This document shows positions 1 to 8,130 of a DNA stretch of 9,803 nucleotides, piece by piece. The position numbers and the translations under genes are program-made. How positions within the stretch are numbered: the stretch's first letter is position 1; each line of letters starts with the position of its first letter. The notes beneath the pieces are model-generated. The model did no database searches, was not told where the DNA came from, and saw nothing but the letters and a program-made list of their open reading frames with translations. Source of the DNA: Candidatus Pelagibacter sp. (GTDB lineage Bacteria; Pseudomonadota; Alphaproteobacteria; Pelagibacterales; Pelagibacteraceae); the NCBI GenBank assembly GCA_012963775.1, contig DTVC01000018.1, forward strand, positions 1 through 9,803, given 5' to 3'.

Positions 1-1073
1 AAGATTTAGAGAAAAAAGAAAAGAATAAAGCTTTAGACGCAGCAATCAGTCAAATTACAGATAATTTTGGAAAAGGTTCAGTAATGAAGCTTGGCCAGCA
101 AACGACAATGGATATAGATTCTATTTCAACAGGATCCTTAAGTTTAGACTTGGCACTTGGAATTGGTGGATTGCCACAAGGAAGAGTTACTGAAATTTAT
201 GGACCAGAGGCGTCTGGAAAAACAACACTTGCTTTACAGGTAATTGCTGAAGCACAAAAGACAGGTGGCATTTGTGGATTTATAGATGCTGAACATGCAC
301 TAGATCCGGTTTATGCAAAAAAATTAGGTGTAGATACTGAAGAATTATTAATCTCTCAGCCAGATACTGGCGAACAAGCTTTAGAGATTGCTGATACTTT
401 AATTAAGTCAGGTTCAATATCTGTGCTTGTTATAGACTCTGTCGCCGCATTAACTCCAAGAGCTGAAATAGAAGGTGAAATGGGAGATCATCATGTAGGT
501 CTTCAAGCAAGATTAATGAGTCAGGCTTTAAGAAAACTAACAAGTTCAATCTCTCGAACAAATACTATGGTTATTTTCATTAACCAAATCAGAATGAAAA
601 TAGGTGTCATGTTTGGAAGTCCCGAGACAACTTCAGGAGGAAATTCACTTAAATTCTATGCATCAGTTAGATTGGATATAAGAAGAATTGGAGCAATTAA
701 AGAAAAGGATATCATTATTGGAAATACAACAAGAGTTAAAGTAGTTAAGAACAAAGTTTCTCCACCATTTAAAGTTGTTGAATTTGATTTAATGTATGGC
801 AAAGGAATTAGCAAATCAGGAGAATTAATCGACCTTGGAGCTAAGGCAGACATCGTAGAGAAAGCGGGAGCATGGTATGCATATAAAGGAGAAAAAATTG
901 GCCAAGGTAGAGAAAATGCAAAACTTTATCTTGAACAAAATCCAAAAGCTGCAGCCGAAATTGAAATGGCCATCAGAGAAAAAGCAGGCGTGATTTCAAA
1001 AAAGATTGAAGGCAATCCAATTGAACAGGAAAAAACTGAATCAAAAGAGGAAATTCCTTCTAAAAAAAATTAG
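1..1073 (+). CDS. recA: Recombinase RecA (5' end outside window)
   Basis: RecA is the cytoplasmic ATP-dependent strand-exchange protein of homologous recombination and the co-protease of the SOS response. The reading frame is open from base 3, so 27 codons lie before the first in-window ATG at 84. Those codons carry the conserved RecA N-terminal region (ALDAAISQI, then [10 protein letters not shown]), so the ATG at 84 is internal and the true start lies upstream of the window. Visible landmarks are the Walker A loop GPEASGKTT (about 201-227), the Walker B strand [10 protein letters not shown] (about 424-453), the INQIR segment of loop L1 and the SPETTSGGN segment of loop L2. The C-terminus is lysine- and glutamate-rich, as is usual. 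356 codons are visible, which is about full family length, so only a few N-terminal residues are missing. The gene stops with TAG, 19 bp before a strong terminator, and is therefore a separate unit from alaS. The family call is secure. Confidence 0.97.
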   Translation, partial: DLEKKEKNKALDAAISQITDNFGKGSVMKLGQQTTMDIDSISTGSLSLDLALGIGGLPQGRVTEIYGPEASGKTTLALQVIAEAQKTGGICGFIDAEHALDPVYAKKLGVDTEELLISQPDTGEQALEIADTLIKSGSISVLVIDSVAALTPRAEIEGEMGDHHVGLQARLMSQALRKLTSSISRTNTMVIFINQIRMKIGVMFGSPETTSGGNSLKFYASVRLDIRRIGAIKEKDIIIGNTTRVKVVKNKVSPPFKVVEFDLMYGKGISKSGELIDLGAKADIVEKAGAWYAYKGEKIGQGRENAKLYLEQNPKAAAEIEMAIREKAGVISKKIEGNPIEQEKTESKEEIPSKKN

Positions 1074-1092
1074 CAGATAACTTTTAGTTGTT

Positions 1093-1121
1093 AAAAAGGC
1101 GCTTTAATAGAGCGCCTTTTT
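1093..1121 (+). terminator. Rho-independent terminator after recA
   Basis: A perfect 11-bp inverted repeat (AAAAAGGCGCT / AGCGCCTTTTT) flanks a 7-nt loop (TTAATAG). The stem has a GC-rich core of six bases, and its 3' arm ends in five T residues. It starts 19 bp after the recA stop codon and lies before the alaS start, so it should end the recA transcript. The A-run on the 5' arm would also give a U-run on the opposite strand, but no - strand gene reads into it. It is the only strong terminator in the window. Confidence 0.92.
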
Positions 1122-1168
1122 CCCTTTAGAGATATAGACATCATACAAAAATGCTGTATTTTAAAAAT

Positions 1169-3835
1169 ATGGCAGACAAAACACTTAATGAAATAAGAAA
1201 TGCTTTTCTCAAATATTTTGAGAAAAATGATCATAAAATTGTGGAGTCCAGCAATCTAGTTCCTAACAATGATCCAACCTTAATGTTTGCTAATTCAGGA
1301 ATGGTACAATTTAAAAATGTATTTACTGGACTTGAAAAAAGAGATTATCAAAGAGCAACAACGTCACAAAAATGTGTAAGAGCAGGCGGAAAACATAATG
1401 ACTTAGAAAATGTTGGTTACACATCTAGACATCATACATTTTTTGAAATGTTAGGAAATTTTTCTTTTGGAGATTATTTCAAAGAAAGAGCAATTGAACT
1501 TGCATGGAATTTGGTTACTAAAGATTTTGGTATAGATAAAAAAAGAATTTATGTAACTGTATTTCATGAAGACGATGAAGCATTCAAATTTTGGAAGAAA
1601 ATAGCGGGTTTTAGCGATGATCGAATAATAAGAATTCCAACATTGGATAATTTTTGGTCGATGGGCGAAACAGGACCTTGTGGACCTTGTTCTGAGATAT
1701 TTTTTGATCATGGTGACCATCTAAGAGGTGGTTTACCGGGCACGAAAGATCAAGAAGGAGACAGATATATTGAAATTTGGAACTTAGTCTTTATGCAATT
1801 TGAACAAGTTACAAAAGAAAAAAGAATAAATTTACCAAAGCCATCAGTTGATACAGGGATGGGGCTCGAAAGAACAGCAGCTCTTTTGCAAGGAACTCAC
1901 GACAATTATGAAACTGACCATTTTAAAAAATTAATTCAATCTATTTCTCAAGCTGTAAAAAAAAAACCAGATAACAGCTGCATTTCTAGTTTTAGGGTAA
2001 TTGCAGATCATTTAAGAGCAAGTTCATTTTTAATTGCAGAAGGTGTTTTACCTTCAAATGAAGGAAGAGGCTATGTTCTTAGAAGAATAATGAGAAGAGG
2101 TATGAGACATTCTCATTTACTTGGAGCAAAAGAACCAATCTTCTTTAATATTTTTAAAACACTTCAAGAAGAAATGTCAAGTAACTATCCAGAATTAGAA
2201 AGAGCTCAGTCATTAATTAAAGAAACACTGCGGATGGAAGAAGAAAAATTTTTAGCTCTTTTAGACCGAGGAATAAAAATTTTAAATGAGAAAATTTCTA
2301 AAATAGATAAAATTTTACCCGGTGAAGTAGCTTTCAAACTTTATGATACTTATGGCTTCCCACTAGATTTAACAGAAGATATTTTAAAAAATAAATCGTT
2401 AAAAATTGATCATAAAAAATTTCAATCATTAATGAAAGAAAGTAAGGAGCTTGCAAAGAAAAACTGGAAAGGATCTGGAGATAGCTCAGTTGAAGAAATT
2501 TGGTTCGGTATTAGAGATAAGTTGGAACCAACAGAATTTTTGGGATATGAAAAAAATCAAGCAGAAGGAATTGTTCTATCTTTATTGAAAGACAATAAAG
2601 AAGTTCAAAGGCTAAACAAAGGTGACGAGGGAATGATTATAATTAATCAAACTCCTTTTTACGGTGAGTCTGGAGGTCAAGTAGGAGATATAGGTCAAAT
2701 AATTTCTGGTGATTTTAAATTTGAAGTTTCAGATGTTCAAAAAAAATTGGGAGATTTATTTGTTCATTACGGAAAAGTTATAGACGGGTCAGTTAAAGTA
2801 GATGATAGCGTTGAAATGAAAATAAATATTGAAAGGAGAAATAATATAAGAGCTTATCATTCTGCAACTCATTTACTTCACGAGTCTTTGAGAAGAGTTT
2901 TAGGAACCCATGTAATTCAAAAAGGATCATTAGTTGAACCTGATAGATTAAGATTTGACTTTAGTCACATGAAACCAATTTCTTCCGAAGAAATTAACAA
3001 AATTGAGAGTTTTGTTAATTTAATGGTTGAGAAAAAATCAGATGTAAAAACTAGATTAATGACACCTAAGGAGGCAGTAGATAATGGAGCCTTAGCTTTG
3101 TTTGGTGAAAAATATGGTGATGAAGTTAGAGTTTTATCTATGGGTGATGAAAAAGAGAAGTATTTCTCTACAGAACTATGTGGAGGCACCCATGTAAGAA
3201 ATACAGACGATATAGGAAAATTTAAAATTGTCAGCCAATCTTCAATTGCAGCAGGAGTAAGAAGGGTAGAAGCTTTAAGAGACAAGGAACTACAGGATTA
3301 TTTAAATAAAAAAGAGAAACTATCTGATATTTCAATTCAAAAGAATGAAGAAACAATCAAAGAATTGTCAGAAAGGATTATTAAACTTGGAGGAAAACCA
3401 AACTTAGAGAATAAAAATCAACAAGTGTTGATTAAAGATTTAAACAAACAACTTGAATTACTTTATGTTAAATCAATTTTAAGCGATAAAACAAAAAATA
3501 TAATAAATGATCAAACAGTCAATAATACTAAAGTTAGATTTCAAAAAGTTACTGATTTACCTCCAAAAGATCTAAGAAAACTTGTTGATGCAGGAAAAAA
3601 AGAATTAGGTGAGGGGATTGTAGTTGTTTTTGCAAGCAAAGATGGAAAAATTGGTTTAGCAGTGGGAGTTACAGATAAACTTACCACCAAATATGATGCT
3701 GTTAAATTTGTAAAAACGGGATCAAAAATTGTAGGTGGTAAAGGTGGCGGGGGAAGACCCGATTTTGCACAAGCAGGTGGAATTGAAATTAATAAAATAG
3801 ATGAAGCTTTTGAAAAATTAAAAGCTTTAATTTAA
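1169..3835 (+). CDS. alaS: Alanine--tRNA ligase (AlaRS)
   Basis: This class II aminoacyl-tRNA synthetase charges tRNA-Ala with alanine in the cytoplasm. The product is 888 residues, close to the usual ~875. The N-terminal catalytic domain has the family blocks [37 protein letters not shown] and [11 protein letters not shown]. The editing domain carries the zinc/active-site set H564xxxH568 and C671GGTH675. A lysine/glutamate-rich coiled-coil stretch follows (about 3300-3480), then the C-Ala domain with the glycine-rich [13 protein letters not shown] motif near the end. I chose the ATG at 1169 ([10 protein letters not shown]) because it aligns with the start of other AlaRS proteins and puts the editing histidines at the same residue numbers as I recall for E. 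coli (564, 568). An in-frame ATG at 1151 would add six residues. Neither start has a convincing Shine-Dalgarno sequence. The 3' end overlaps convergent icd by 9 bp. Confidence 0.97.
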   Translation: MADKTLNEIRNAFLKYFEKNDHKIVESSNLVPNNDPTLMFANSGMVQFKNVFTGLEKRDYQRATTSQKCVRAGGKHNDLENVGYTSRHHTFFEMLGNFSFGDYFKERAIELAWNLVTKDFGIDKKRIYVTVFHEDDEAFKFWKKIAGFSDDRIIRIPTLDNFWSMGETGPCGPCSEIFFDHGDHLRGGLPGTKDQEGDRYIEIWNLVFMQFEQVTKEKRINLPKPSVDTGMGLERTAALLQGTHDNYETDHFKKLIQSISQAVKKKPDNSCISSFRVIADHLRASSFLIAEGVLPSNEGRGYVLRRIMRRGMRHSHLLGAKEPIFFNIFKTLQEEMSSNYPELERAQSLIKETLRMEEEKFLALLDRGIKILNEKISKIDKILPGEVAFKLYDTYGFPLDLTEDILKNKSLKIDHKKFQSLMKESKELAKKNWKGSGDSSVEEIWFGIRDKLEPTEFLGYEKNQAEGIVLSLLKDNKEVQRLNKGDEGMIIINQTPFYGESGGQVGDIGQIISGDFKFEVSDVQKKLGDLFVHYGKVIDGSVKVDDSVEMKINIERRNNIRAYHSATHLLHESLRRVLGTHVIQKGSLVEPDRLRFDFSHMKPISSEEINKIESFVNLMVEKKSDVKTRLMTPKEAVDNGALALFGEKYGDEVRVLSMGDEKEKYFSTELCGGTHVRNTDDIGKFKIVSQSSIAAGVRRVEALRDKELQDYLNKKEKLSDISIQKNEETIKELSERIIKLGGKPNLENKNQQVLIKDLNKQLELLYVKSILSDKTKNIINDQTVNNTKVRFQKVTDLPPKDLRKLVDAGKKELGEGIVVVFASKDGKIGLAVGVTDKLTTKYDAVKFVKTGSKIVGGKGGGGRPDFAQAGGIEINKIDEAFEKLKALI
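1204..1226 (+). repeat. Perfect hairpin inside the start of alaS
   Basis: A 10-bp perfect inverted repeat (TTTTCTCAAA / TTTGAGAAAA) with a 3-nt loop (TAT) lies about 35 nt inside the preferred alaS start and encodes FLKYFEK. Its two GC-containing positions come from CTC (Leu) and GAG (Glu), synonymous choices that look less common in this AT-rich gene. It may be an mRNA hairpin or a protein-binding palindrome, but it could also be chance. The repeat itself is certain; its function is not. Confidence 0.35.
3815..3833. terminator. Possible weak bidirectional terminator at alaS/icd overlap
   Basis: An 8-bp perfect stem (AAATTAAA / TTTAATTT) with a 3-nt AGC loop sits exactly where the two convergent genes end. 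Every pair is A-T, so the stem is weak. Short T-rich runs follow on both strands (CTTATTTTTT on +, TTTTTCA on -). It is the only symmetrical element at a junction with no intergenic space in which either transcript could end. Base composition alone could produce it. Confidence 0.22.
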
Positions 3836-5041
3836 CTTATTTTTTAAATTATCAGCTATTTCATCCAAAAATTGATTTGTTGTAAGGTATTTTGAAGATG
3901 GTCCAATTAAAATTGCTAAATCTTTAGTCATAGATCCGCCTTCAACACATTCAATGCAAACTTTTTCTAAAGTATTGGCAAATTTAATTAACTCTTCATT
4001 ATTATCTAATTTTCCTCTGTGAGCTAGCCCTCTGGCCCAAGCAAAAATTGATGCAATAGGATTTGTTGAAGTTTCTTTTCCTTGCTGATGCATTCTAAAG
4101 TGTCTTGTTACAGTACCGTGAGCTGCTTCTGTTTCCATAGTCTTTCCATCTGGCGCCAACAAAACACTAGTCATTAATCCCAATGAACCGTAACCTTGAG
4201 CAACTGTATCTGATTGAACATCGCCATCATAGTTTTTACATGCCCAAATGTATTTTCCACTCCATTTCATTGCACAAGCAACCATGTCATCAATCAGTTT
4301 ATGTTCGTATGTTATATTATTTTTTTCAAATTCTAATTTGAATTCTTCATCAAATATTTTTTGAAAGATATCTTTAAATCTACCATCGTAAGATTTAAGA
4401 ATTGTATTTTTTGTTGAAAAATAAACAGGCCACTTTTTAACCAAACCATAATTCAAACAAGATTTCGCAAAATCTTCTATGGATTTATCTAAATTAAACA
4501 TTGCTAAAGCAATTCCGGATCCTGGAAAATTAAATACATCACGTTTTATTTCTTCCTTACCATCTTCTGATGTCCATTTAATTTCTAATTTTCCTTTTCC
4601 TGGAACTAAAAAATCTGTTGCTCTATATTGATCTCCAAATGCATGTCTTCCGATAATTAATGGATCAGTCCAAGATGGAACAAGTTTTGGAATATTTTTA
4701 CAAATTATTGGTTCTCTAAAAACAGTTCCTCCAATAATATTTCTGATCGTTCCATTTGGCGATCTCCACATTTTTTTCAGATTAAATTCTTTTACTCTAG
4801 CTTCATCCGGAGTGATTGTTGCACATTTTATACCAACTCCATTTTTTTTAATTGCATTAGCACAATCAATTGTAATTTGATCCAAGGTATCATTACGACT
4901 TTTCATTCCTAAATCGTAATATTCTATTTTTAAATCTAAGTATGGAAGAATAAGCTTATTTTTAATGAATGACCAAATTACTCTGGTCATTTCATCACCA
5001 TCCAATTCAACAATTGGATTATTTACCTTAATTTTGCTCAT
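3827..5041 (-). CDS. icd: NADP-dependent isocitrate dehydrogenase, eukaryote-like type
   Basis: This enzyme oxidatively decarboxylates isocitrate to 2-oxoglutarate with NADP+ in the TCA cycle. At 404 residues it matches the homodimeric subfamily that includes mitochondrial and cytosolic IDH, common in alphaproteobacteria, rather than the E. coli-type Icd. Substrate residues are visible in SPNGTIR (94-100), R109, and R132 in [14 protein letters not shown], with Y139 in the same block. K211 lies in STKNTIL. Metal-binding aspartates are D251/D252 (LIDDMV) and D274/D278 (NYDGDVQSD). The NADP-binding stretch AAHGTVTRH ends at H314. The ATG at 5041 gives the normal N-terminus ([15 protein letters not shown]). 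The gene converges on alaS with a 9-bp overlap and diverges from psd across 76 bp that contain a promoter-like sequence for each. A recA-alaS-icd arrangement is, to my knowledge, seen in other alphaproteobacteria. Confidence 0.97.
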   Translation of the reverse strand: MSKIKVNNPIVELDGDEMTRVIWSFIKNKLILPYLDLKIEYYDLGMKSRNDTLDQITIDCANAIKKNGVGIKCATITPDEARVKEFNLKKMWRSPNGTIRNIIGGTVFREPIICKNIPKLVPSWTDPLIIGRHAFGDQYRATDFLVPGKGKLEIKWTSEDGKEEIKRDVFNFPGSGIALAMFNLDKSIEDFAKSCLNYGLVKKWPVYFSTKNTILKSYDGRFKDIFQKIFDEEFKLEFEKNNITYEHKLIDDMVACAMKWSGKYIWACKNYDGDVQSDTVAQGYGSLGLMTSVLLAPDGKTMETEAAHGTVTRHFRMHQQGKETSTNPIASIFAWARGLAHRGKLDNNEELIKFANTLEKVCIECVEGGSMTKDLAILIGPSSKYLTTNQFLDEIADNLKNKLN

Positions 5042-5061
5042 ATTTCGATGTATCTAATTAA

Positions 5062-5091
5062 TTGAATTTAGGCTTTTTATATACATATATA
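5062..5091 (+). promoter_or_regulatory. Candidate sigma-70 promoter for the psd operon
   Basis: TTGAAT (5062-5067), an 18-nt spacer and TATATA (5086-5091) form a plausible promoter reading into psd, with a leader of roughly 20 nt. It is interleaved with the opposing icd promoter over the near-symmetrical TATATACATATATA tract (5078-5091). The tract is so AT-rich that other registers of the -10 box are possible. No dedicated operator is recognisable. Confidence 0.4.
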
Positions 5092-5106
5092 CCTAAAAAT
5101 TATCAA
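5078..5106 (-). promoter_or_regulatory. Candidate sigma-70 promoter for icd
   Basis: On the - strand, TTGATA (5106-5101) is followed by 17 nt and then TATATA (5083-5078). The -35 box matches 5 of 6 consensus bases and the -10 box 4 of 6, at ideal spacing. Transcription would begin near 5071, giving a leader of about 30 nt before the icd ATG at 5041. No Shine-Dalgarno sequence is visible in that leader. The -10 end overlaps the candidate psd promoter, so the two may compete. Confidence 0.5.
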
Positions 5107-5117
5107 AATAAATAATT

Positions 5118-5765
5118 ATGCTAGATAAAATATTTCCTAAAATTCATGGCGAGGGTTACAAGTTTTTGGTCATCTTTGGATTGGCTACACTTGTTCTATA
5201 CTTTATTCATGGATTTTTTGGTTTTATCGGATTAGTTTTAACTATTTGGGTCTATTATTTTTTTAGAGATCCAGAAAGAGAATCTATTGGCGATGATAAT
5301 TTTCTTACTAGTCCAGCTGATGGAATTGTTTTACAAGTAATTGAAACAAATGGACCAAAAGAACTAGGACTTGAAAATAGAAAATTTAAAAAAATAAGTA
5401 TTTTCATGAATGTATTTGATTGTCATGTTAATCGATCACCATGTTCAGGCAAAATTTCTGAAATAGTTTATAAGCCAGGAAAATTTTTAAATGCATCTCT
5501 TGATAAAGCAAGTGAAGATAATGAAAGAAATTATTATAATATAAAAAGTAGTATGAACGAAGATATTATTGTTGTTCAAATTGCAGGATTAATTGCAAGA
5601 AGAATAGTTAATGAAACGTCCAAAGATCAAGAACTAAATCAAGGTTCAAGAATTGGCATGATAAGATTTGGAAGTAGAGTAGATATATACTTTGAAAATT
5701 ATCATCCTTTAGTTAAAATAAATCAAAAAACAATTGCTGGTGAAACATTACTAGCCAAAAAGTAA
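5118..5765 (+). CDS. psd: Phosphatidylserine decarboxylase, short proenzyme type
   Basis: Psd converts phosphatidylserine to phosphatidylethanolamine at the inner membrane, using a pyruvoyl group made by self-cleavage of the proenzyme. The 215-residue product belongs to the short (PSD-A) family. Two hydrophobic membrane segments occupy about residues 14-49 and end in FFRDPER. Likely catalytic residues are D68 in SPADG and H103 in DCHVNRSP. The cleavage site is the G185-S186 bond in IRFGSRVD, which stands in for the LGST site of E. coli-type enzymes; S186 would become the pyruvoyl group of the small alpha chain. It is the first gene of a + strand cluster and precedes by 4 bp the synthase that supplies its substrate. 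The start has no Shine-Dalgarno sequence, but it gives the expected N-terminus and follows a candidate promoter. Confidence 0.95.
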   Translation: MLDKIFPKIHGEGYKFLVIFGLATLVLYFIHGFFGFIGLVLTIWVYYFFRDPERESIGDDNFLTSPADGIVLQVIETNGPKELGLENRKFKKISIFMNVFDCHVNRSPCSGKISEIVYKPGKFLNASLDKASEDNERNYYNIKSSMNEDIIVVQIAGLIARRIVNETSKDQELNQGSRIGMIRFGSRVDIYFENYHPLVKINQKTIAGETLLAKK

Positions 5766-5769
5766 TATT

Positions 5770-6567
5770 ATGGAACAACCAAATCAAAAAATTAAATTAG
5801 TAAATAATAAGAAGACTAGAGTCATTCTACCTAACATTTTTACATTGGTAGGGGTTTGCATTGGTTTAACTTCAATTAAATTTGCCTTTGATGGTAAATT
5901 TGCACCTGCAATAATTGCTATAATTATTGCTGCAATTATTGATGGTTTAGATGGAAGAATTGCAAGATTAATTAGGGGAACTTCAAAAGTTGGTAAAGAA
6001 TTAGACTCTCTTACAGATGTAATTAGTTTTGGTGTAGCGCCAGCTTTTATAATGTATTTTTGGCAACTCAACGAACTAGGCAGAATAGGTTGGTTGATTT
6101 GTCTAGTCTACGTAGTTTGTGTGGCTTTAAGGCTTGCTAGATACAACATTACATCAGGCAACGAACTTTCTTGGCGCGATCATTTCTTTGAAGGAATACC
6201 TTCACCTGCAGGAGGTGTTTTAGTTTTAATGCCACTAATTTATAGTCTTAGCGATATTCAATTATTTTCAATTAATTATGAAATATTTGTTCCTTCTTTA
6301 TTTGTAATAATTTCAATTCTTTTAATTAGTAAAATTCCAACTTATTCATTGAAACGAATTTCAGTTCCAAGATCAATGACAATCTTCTTAATATTTGGAA
6401 TAATTTTATATTTTGGATTAATTTTAATTTATACATTTAACGCAATTGTACTTTCTGGAATACTTTATTTTATCGTGATGCCAATGAGCTATCTTCATTA
6501 TCAAAGAATAAGCAATAAATATAAGGAACAAATATTAGATCACGATGAACATGAAGATATATTATAA
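5770..6567 (+). CDS. pssA: CDP-diacylglycerol--serine O-phosphatidyltransferase
   Basis: PssA joins CDP-diacylglycerol and serine to make phosphatidylserine, the substrate of the preceding psd. It is an integral membrane protein of the CDP-alcohol phosphatidyltransferase family (type II PssA). The diagnostic motif Dx2DGx2ARx8Gx3Dx3D is intact: D58, D61, G62, A65, R66, G75, D79 and D83. At 265 residues, it has several hydrophobic helices before the motif (about 19-57) and after it to about 250, then a charged cytoplasmic tail rich in Asp, Glu and His. The polar N-terminus (about 18 residues) is Lys/Asn-rich. It starts 4 bp after the psd stop and its TAA directly abuts the ATG of the next gene, so translation is probably coupled. 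Phosphatidylglycerophosphate synthase shares the motif, but the psd pairing and the overall sequence favour PssA. Confidence 0.94.
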   Translation: MEQPNQKIKLVNNKKTRVILPNIFTLVGVCIGLTSIKFAFDGKFAPAIIAIIIAAIIDGLDGRIARLIRGTSKVGKELDSLTDVISFGVAPAFIMYFWQLNELGRIGWLICLVYVVCVALRLARYNITSGNELSWRDHFFEGIPSPAGGVLVLMPLIYSLSDIQLFSINYEIFVPSLFVIISILLISKIPTYSLKRISVPRSMTIFLIFGIILYFGLILIYTFNAIVLSGILYFIVMPMSYLHYQRISNKYKEQILDHDEHEDIL

Positions 6568-7479
6568 ATGAAAAACAATGTTATTGTTTCTTTAGCTGAC
6601 TCAAATTATTTTGAGTTATTAAACGAATTAATAGACTCCATAAAAAAATTTGAGCAAAGTAAAAATGTCTCAATTTGTATTTTAGATGCGGGATTAACAG
6701 AAGACCAAAAAAATAAATTATCAGAAAAAATAGATGAAATTAAAATTGCAGAGTGGGATATTGAAGTTTCTGAGTATAAAGCTAGTGGAAAAGAATGGTT
6801 AAAAAGCCAAGTATCAAGAGCATTTCTGCCAAAATATTTTCCAGGATATAAAAAATATTTATGGATAGATTGTGATGCTTGGGTAAATGACTGGCAATCA
6901 GTTGAGCTATATTTCAAAGCCTGTGAAAATGGAAAACTTGGAATTACTCAAACAATGGGACCTGGATATAAAATAGTTTCGAAGGTTAAATGGATTTTTG
7001 GAAAATTAGCATTAATCAAATCTCAAAATTTTAAACATGCAATCAATTCTAAAATAGGAATTGATAAAGCAAGAAAGTTAGCATTTGCACCACATATAAA
7101 TATTGGTGTTTTTTCCTTAGAACACGATTCATCATGCTGGAAGATTTGGCAAGATAATCTTGCAATAACTTTAAAATCTGGAAAAATTTTTGGCTCTGAA
7201 GGATTAGCAATTAATATGAGTGTTTATGTTGATGATATTGAGACAGAATTTCTTCCACTAAATTGTAATTGGATAGCAAGCAATTTATTACCAAAGTTTG
7301 ATGAAGAAAAACAAACTTTTGTAGAACCTTACCTGCCAAATTATAACATTGGAATCATGCACTTGGCCGCAGGACTTTGGAAAGATGACAAGGATATGAG
7401 ATTAGATAAAAGCGTTGAGATAGAAATTAAAACTCTTGAAAACAAAACTATTTCAAAAAGCTTAAGGTTTTTAAATTAA
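6568..7479 (+). CDS. Putative GT8-like glycosyltransferase
   Basis: This 303-residue, apparently soluble protein resembles GT-A fold glycosyltransferases, closest in style to family 8. The N-terminal strand VIVSLADSNY starts a nucleotide-binding fold. SRAFLPKYFPGYKKYLWIDCDAW (84-106) carries the D101-C-D103 (DxD) motif that normally binds a divalent metal and the nucleotide-sugar, preceded by the usual arginine/proline region. Further on, NIGVFSLE and the late HLAAGLWK resemble the acceptor and metal-ligand segments of that family. There is no signal peptide or membrane segment, so it would act in the cytoplasm or at the membrane's inner face. It starts with no gap after pssA and ends with no gap before rlmE. 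Donor sugar and acceptor cannot be read from the sequence. Its place behind two phospholipid genes makes a lipid or surface-glycan acceptor conceivable, but that is inference. Confidence 0.65.
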   Translation: MKNNVIVSLADSNYFELLNELIDSIKKFEQSKNVSICILDAGLTEDQKNKLSEKIDEIKIAEWDIEVSEYKASGKEWLKSQVSRAFLPKYFPGYKKYLWIDCDAWVNDWQSVELYFKACENGKLGITQTMGPGYKIVSKVKWIFGKLALIKSQNFKHAINSKIGIDKARKLAFAPHINIGVFSLEHDSSCWKIWQDNLAITLKSGKIFGSEGLAINMSVYVDDIETEFLPLNCNWIASNLLPKFDEEKQTFVEPYLPNYNIGIMHLAAGLWKDDKDMRLDKSVEIEIKTLENKTISKSLRFLN

Positions 7480-8091
7480 TTGAAAAAAAATAAAATTTCT
7501 AAAAATTGGATCAATAAGCAAAGACGAGATATATACGTTAGACAGTCAAAAGTGGAAGGTTATAGATCTAGAGCGGTATATAAACTTCAGGAAATTGATA
7601 AAAAATTTAATATATTAAAAAACGGTATATCATTAATTGATCTTGGTGCAGCACCAGGAAGTTGGTCTCAATATGTTGAAAAAAAAATTAAAAATGGAAA
7701 AATTTTATCCATAGACCTTAAAGAAATTGATAAAATTGGAAACACTTTTCATATAAAGGGAGATTTTACAGATCCAGAATATCAGGACCACATCAAAGAT
7801 TATTTTGGTTCTAAAGTAGATGTTGTTTTGTCCGATATGGCAGTAAATACTACTGGAAATAAAAACCTAGATTCTATTTATACAAGCGAACTGTGTATGG
7901 AGGCTATGAATTTTTCTAAAAAAATATTAAATAATCATGGAAAATTTGTCTCAAAAATATTTATGGGGCCTACATTTAATGAAATTGTCGTAGAAGCAAA
8001 AAAAATATTTAAAGAAAGCAAAGTTTTTAAACCTGCCGCGAGCAAGAAAGAATCGAAAGAAAGTTTTATAATTTGTAAATTTTTACGATAG
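7480..8091 (+). CDS. rlmE: 23S rRNA (uridine2552-2'-O)-methyltransferase
   Basis: RlmE (RrmJ/FtsJ) adds a 2'-O-methyl group to U2552 in the A-loop of 23S rRNA, using S-adenosylmethionine, late in 50S assembly. The 203-residue length is normal. The SAM-binding motif is LIDLGAAPGSWSQYV (52-66). The K-D-K-E catalytic tetrad of the family is complete: K35 in SRAVYKL, D119 in LSDMAVNTTG, K159 in GKFVSKIF and E194 in SKESFII. The gene begins with TTG immediately after the preceding TAA. No ATG exists in frame until residue 120, and codons just after the TTG already match the family N-terminus (KNWINKQRRD), so TTG is the credible start. A TAAGG stretch lies 12 nt upstream (7463-7467). It is the fourth gene of the psd cluster; no terminator separates it from guaB. 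Confidence 0.95.
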   Translation: MKKNKISKNWINKQRRDIYVRQSKVEGYRSRAVYKLQEIDKKFNILKNGISLIDLGAAPGSWSQYVEKKIKNGKILSIDLKEIDKIGNTFHIKGDFTDPEYQDHIKDYFGSKVDVVLSDMAVNTTGNKNLDSIYTSELCMEAMNFSKKILNNHGKFVSKIFMGPTFNEIVVEAKKIFKESKVFKPAASKKESKESFIICKFLR

Positions 8092-8130
8092 GTCCTCTTT
8101 AAATTTTCAAAGAATCATATATACAAGGAC
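8092..8130 (+). promoter_or_regulatory. guaB leader with possible paired Shine-Dalgarno
   Basis: The 39-bp gap between rlmE and guaB contains AAGGA (8125-8129), only 1 nt before the ATG, too close for a standard ribosome binding site. GTCCT (8092-8096) is complementary to AGGAC (8126-8130), and CTTT (8097-8100) to AAAG (8109-8112), so a loose hairpin hiding the AAGGA is possible. TATATA (8118-8123) resembles a -10 box without a matching -35 box; it would give a nearly leaderless mRNA. Each element is weak. Confidence 0.22.

Noticed and set aside
84..86. ATG at 84 as the recA start
   Set aside because: The same frame is open upstream to the window edge and encodes conserved RecA N-terminal residues ([15 protein letters not shown]), so this Met is internal.
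1122..1168. A promoter for alaS between the recA terminator and the alaS ATG
   Set aside because: Short AT-rich strings resembling -10 boxes occur, but no -35/-10 pair at acceptable spacing could be supported.
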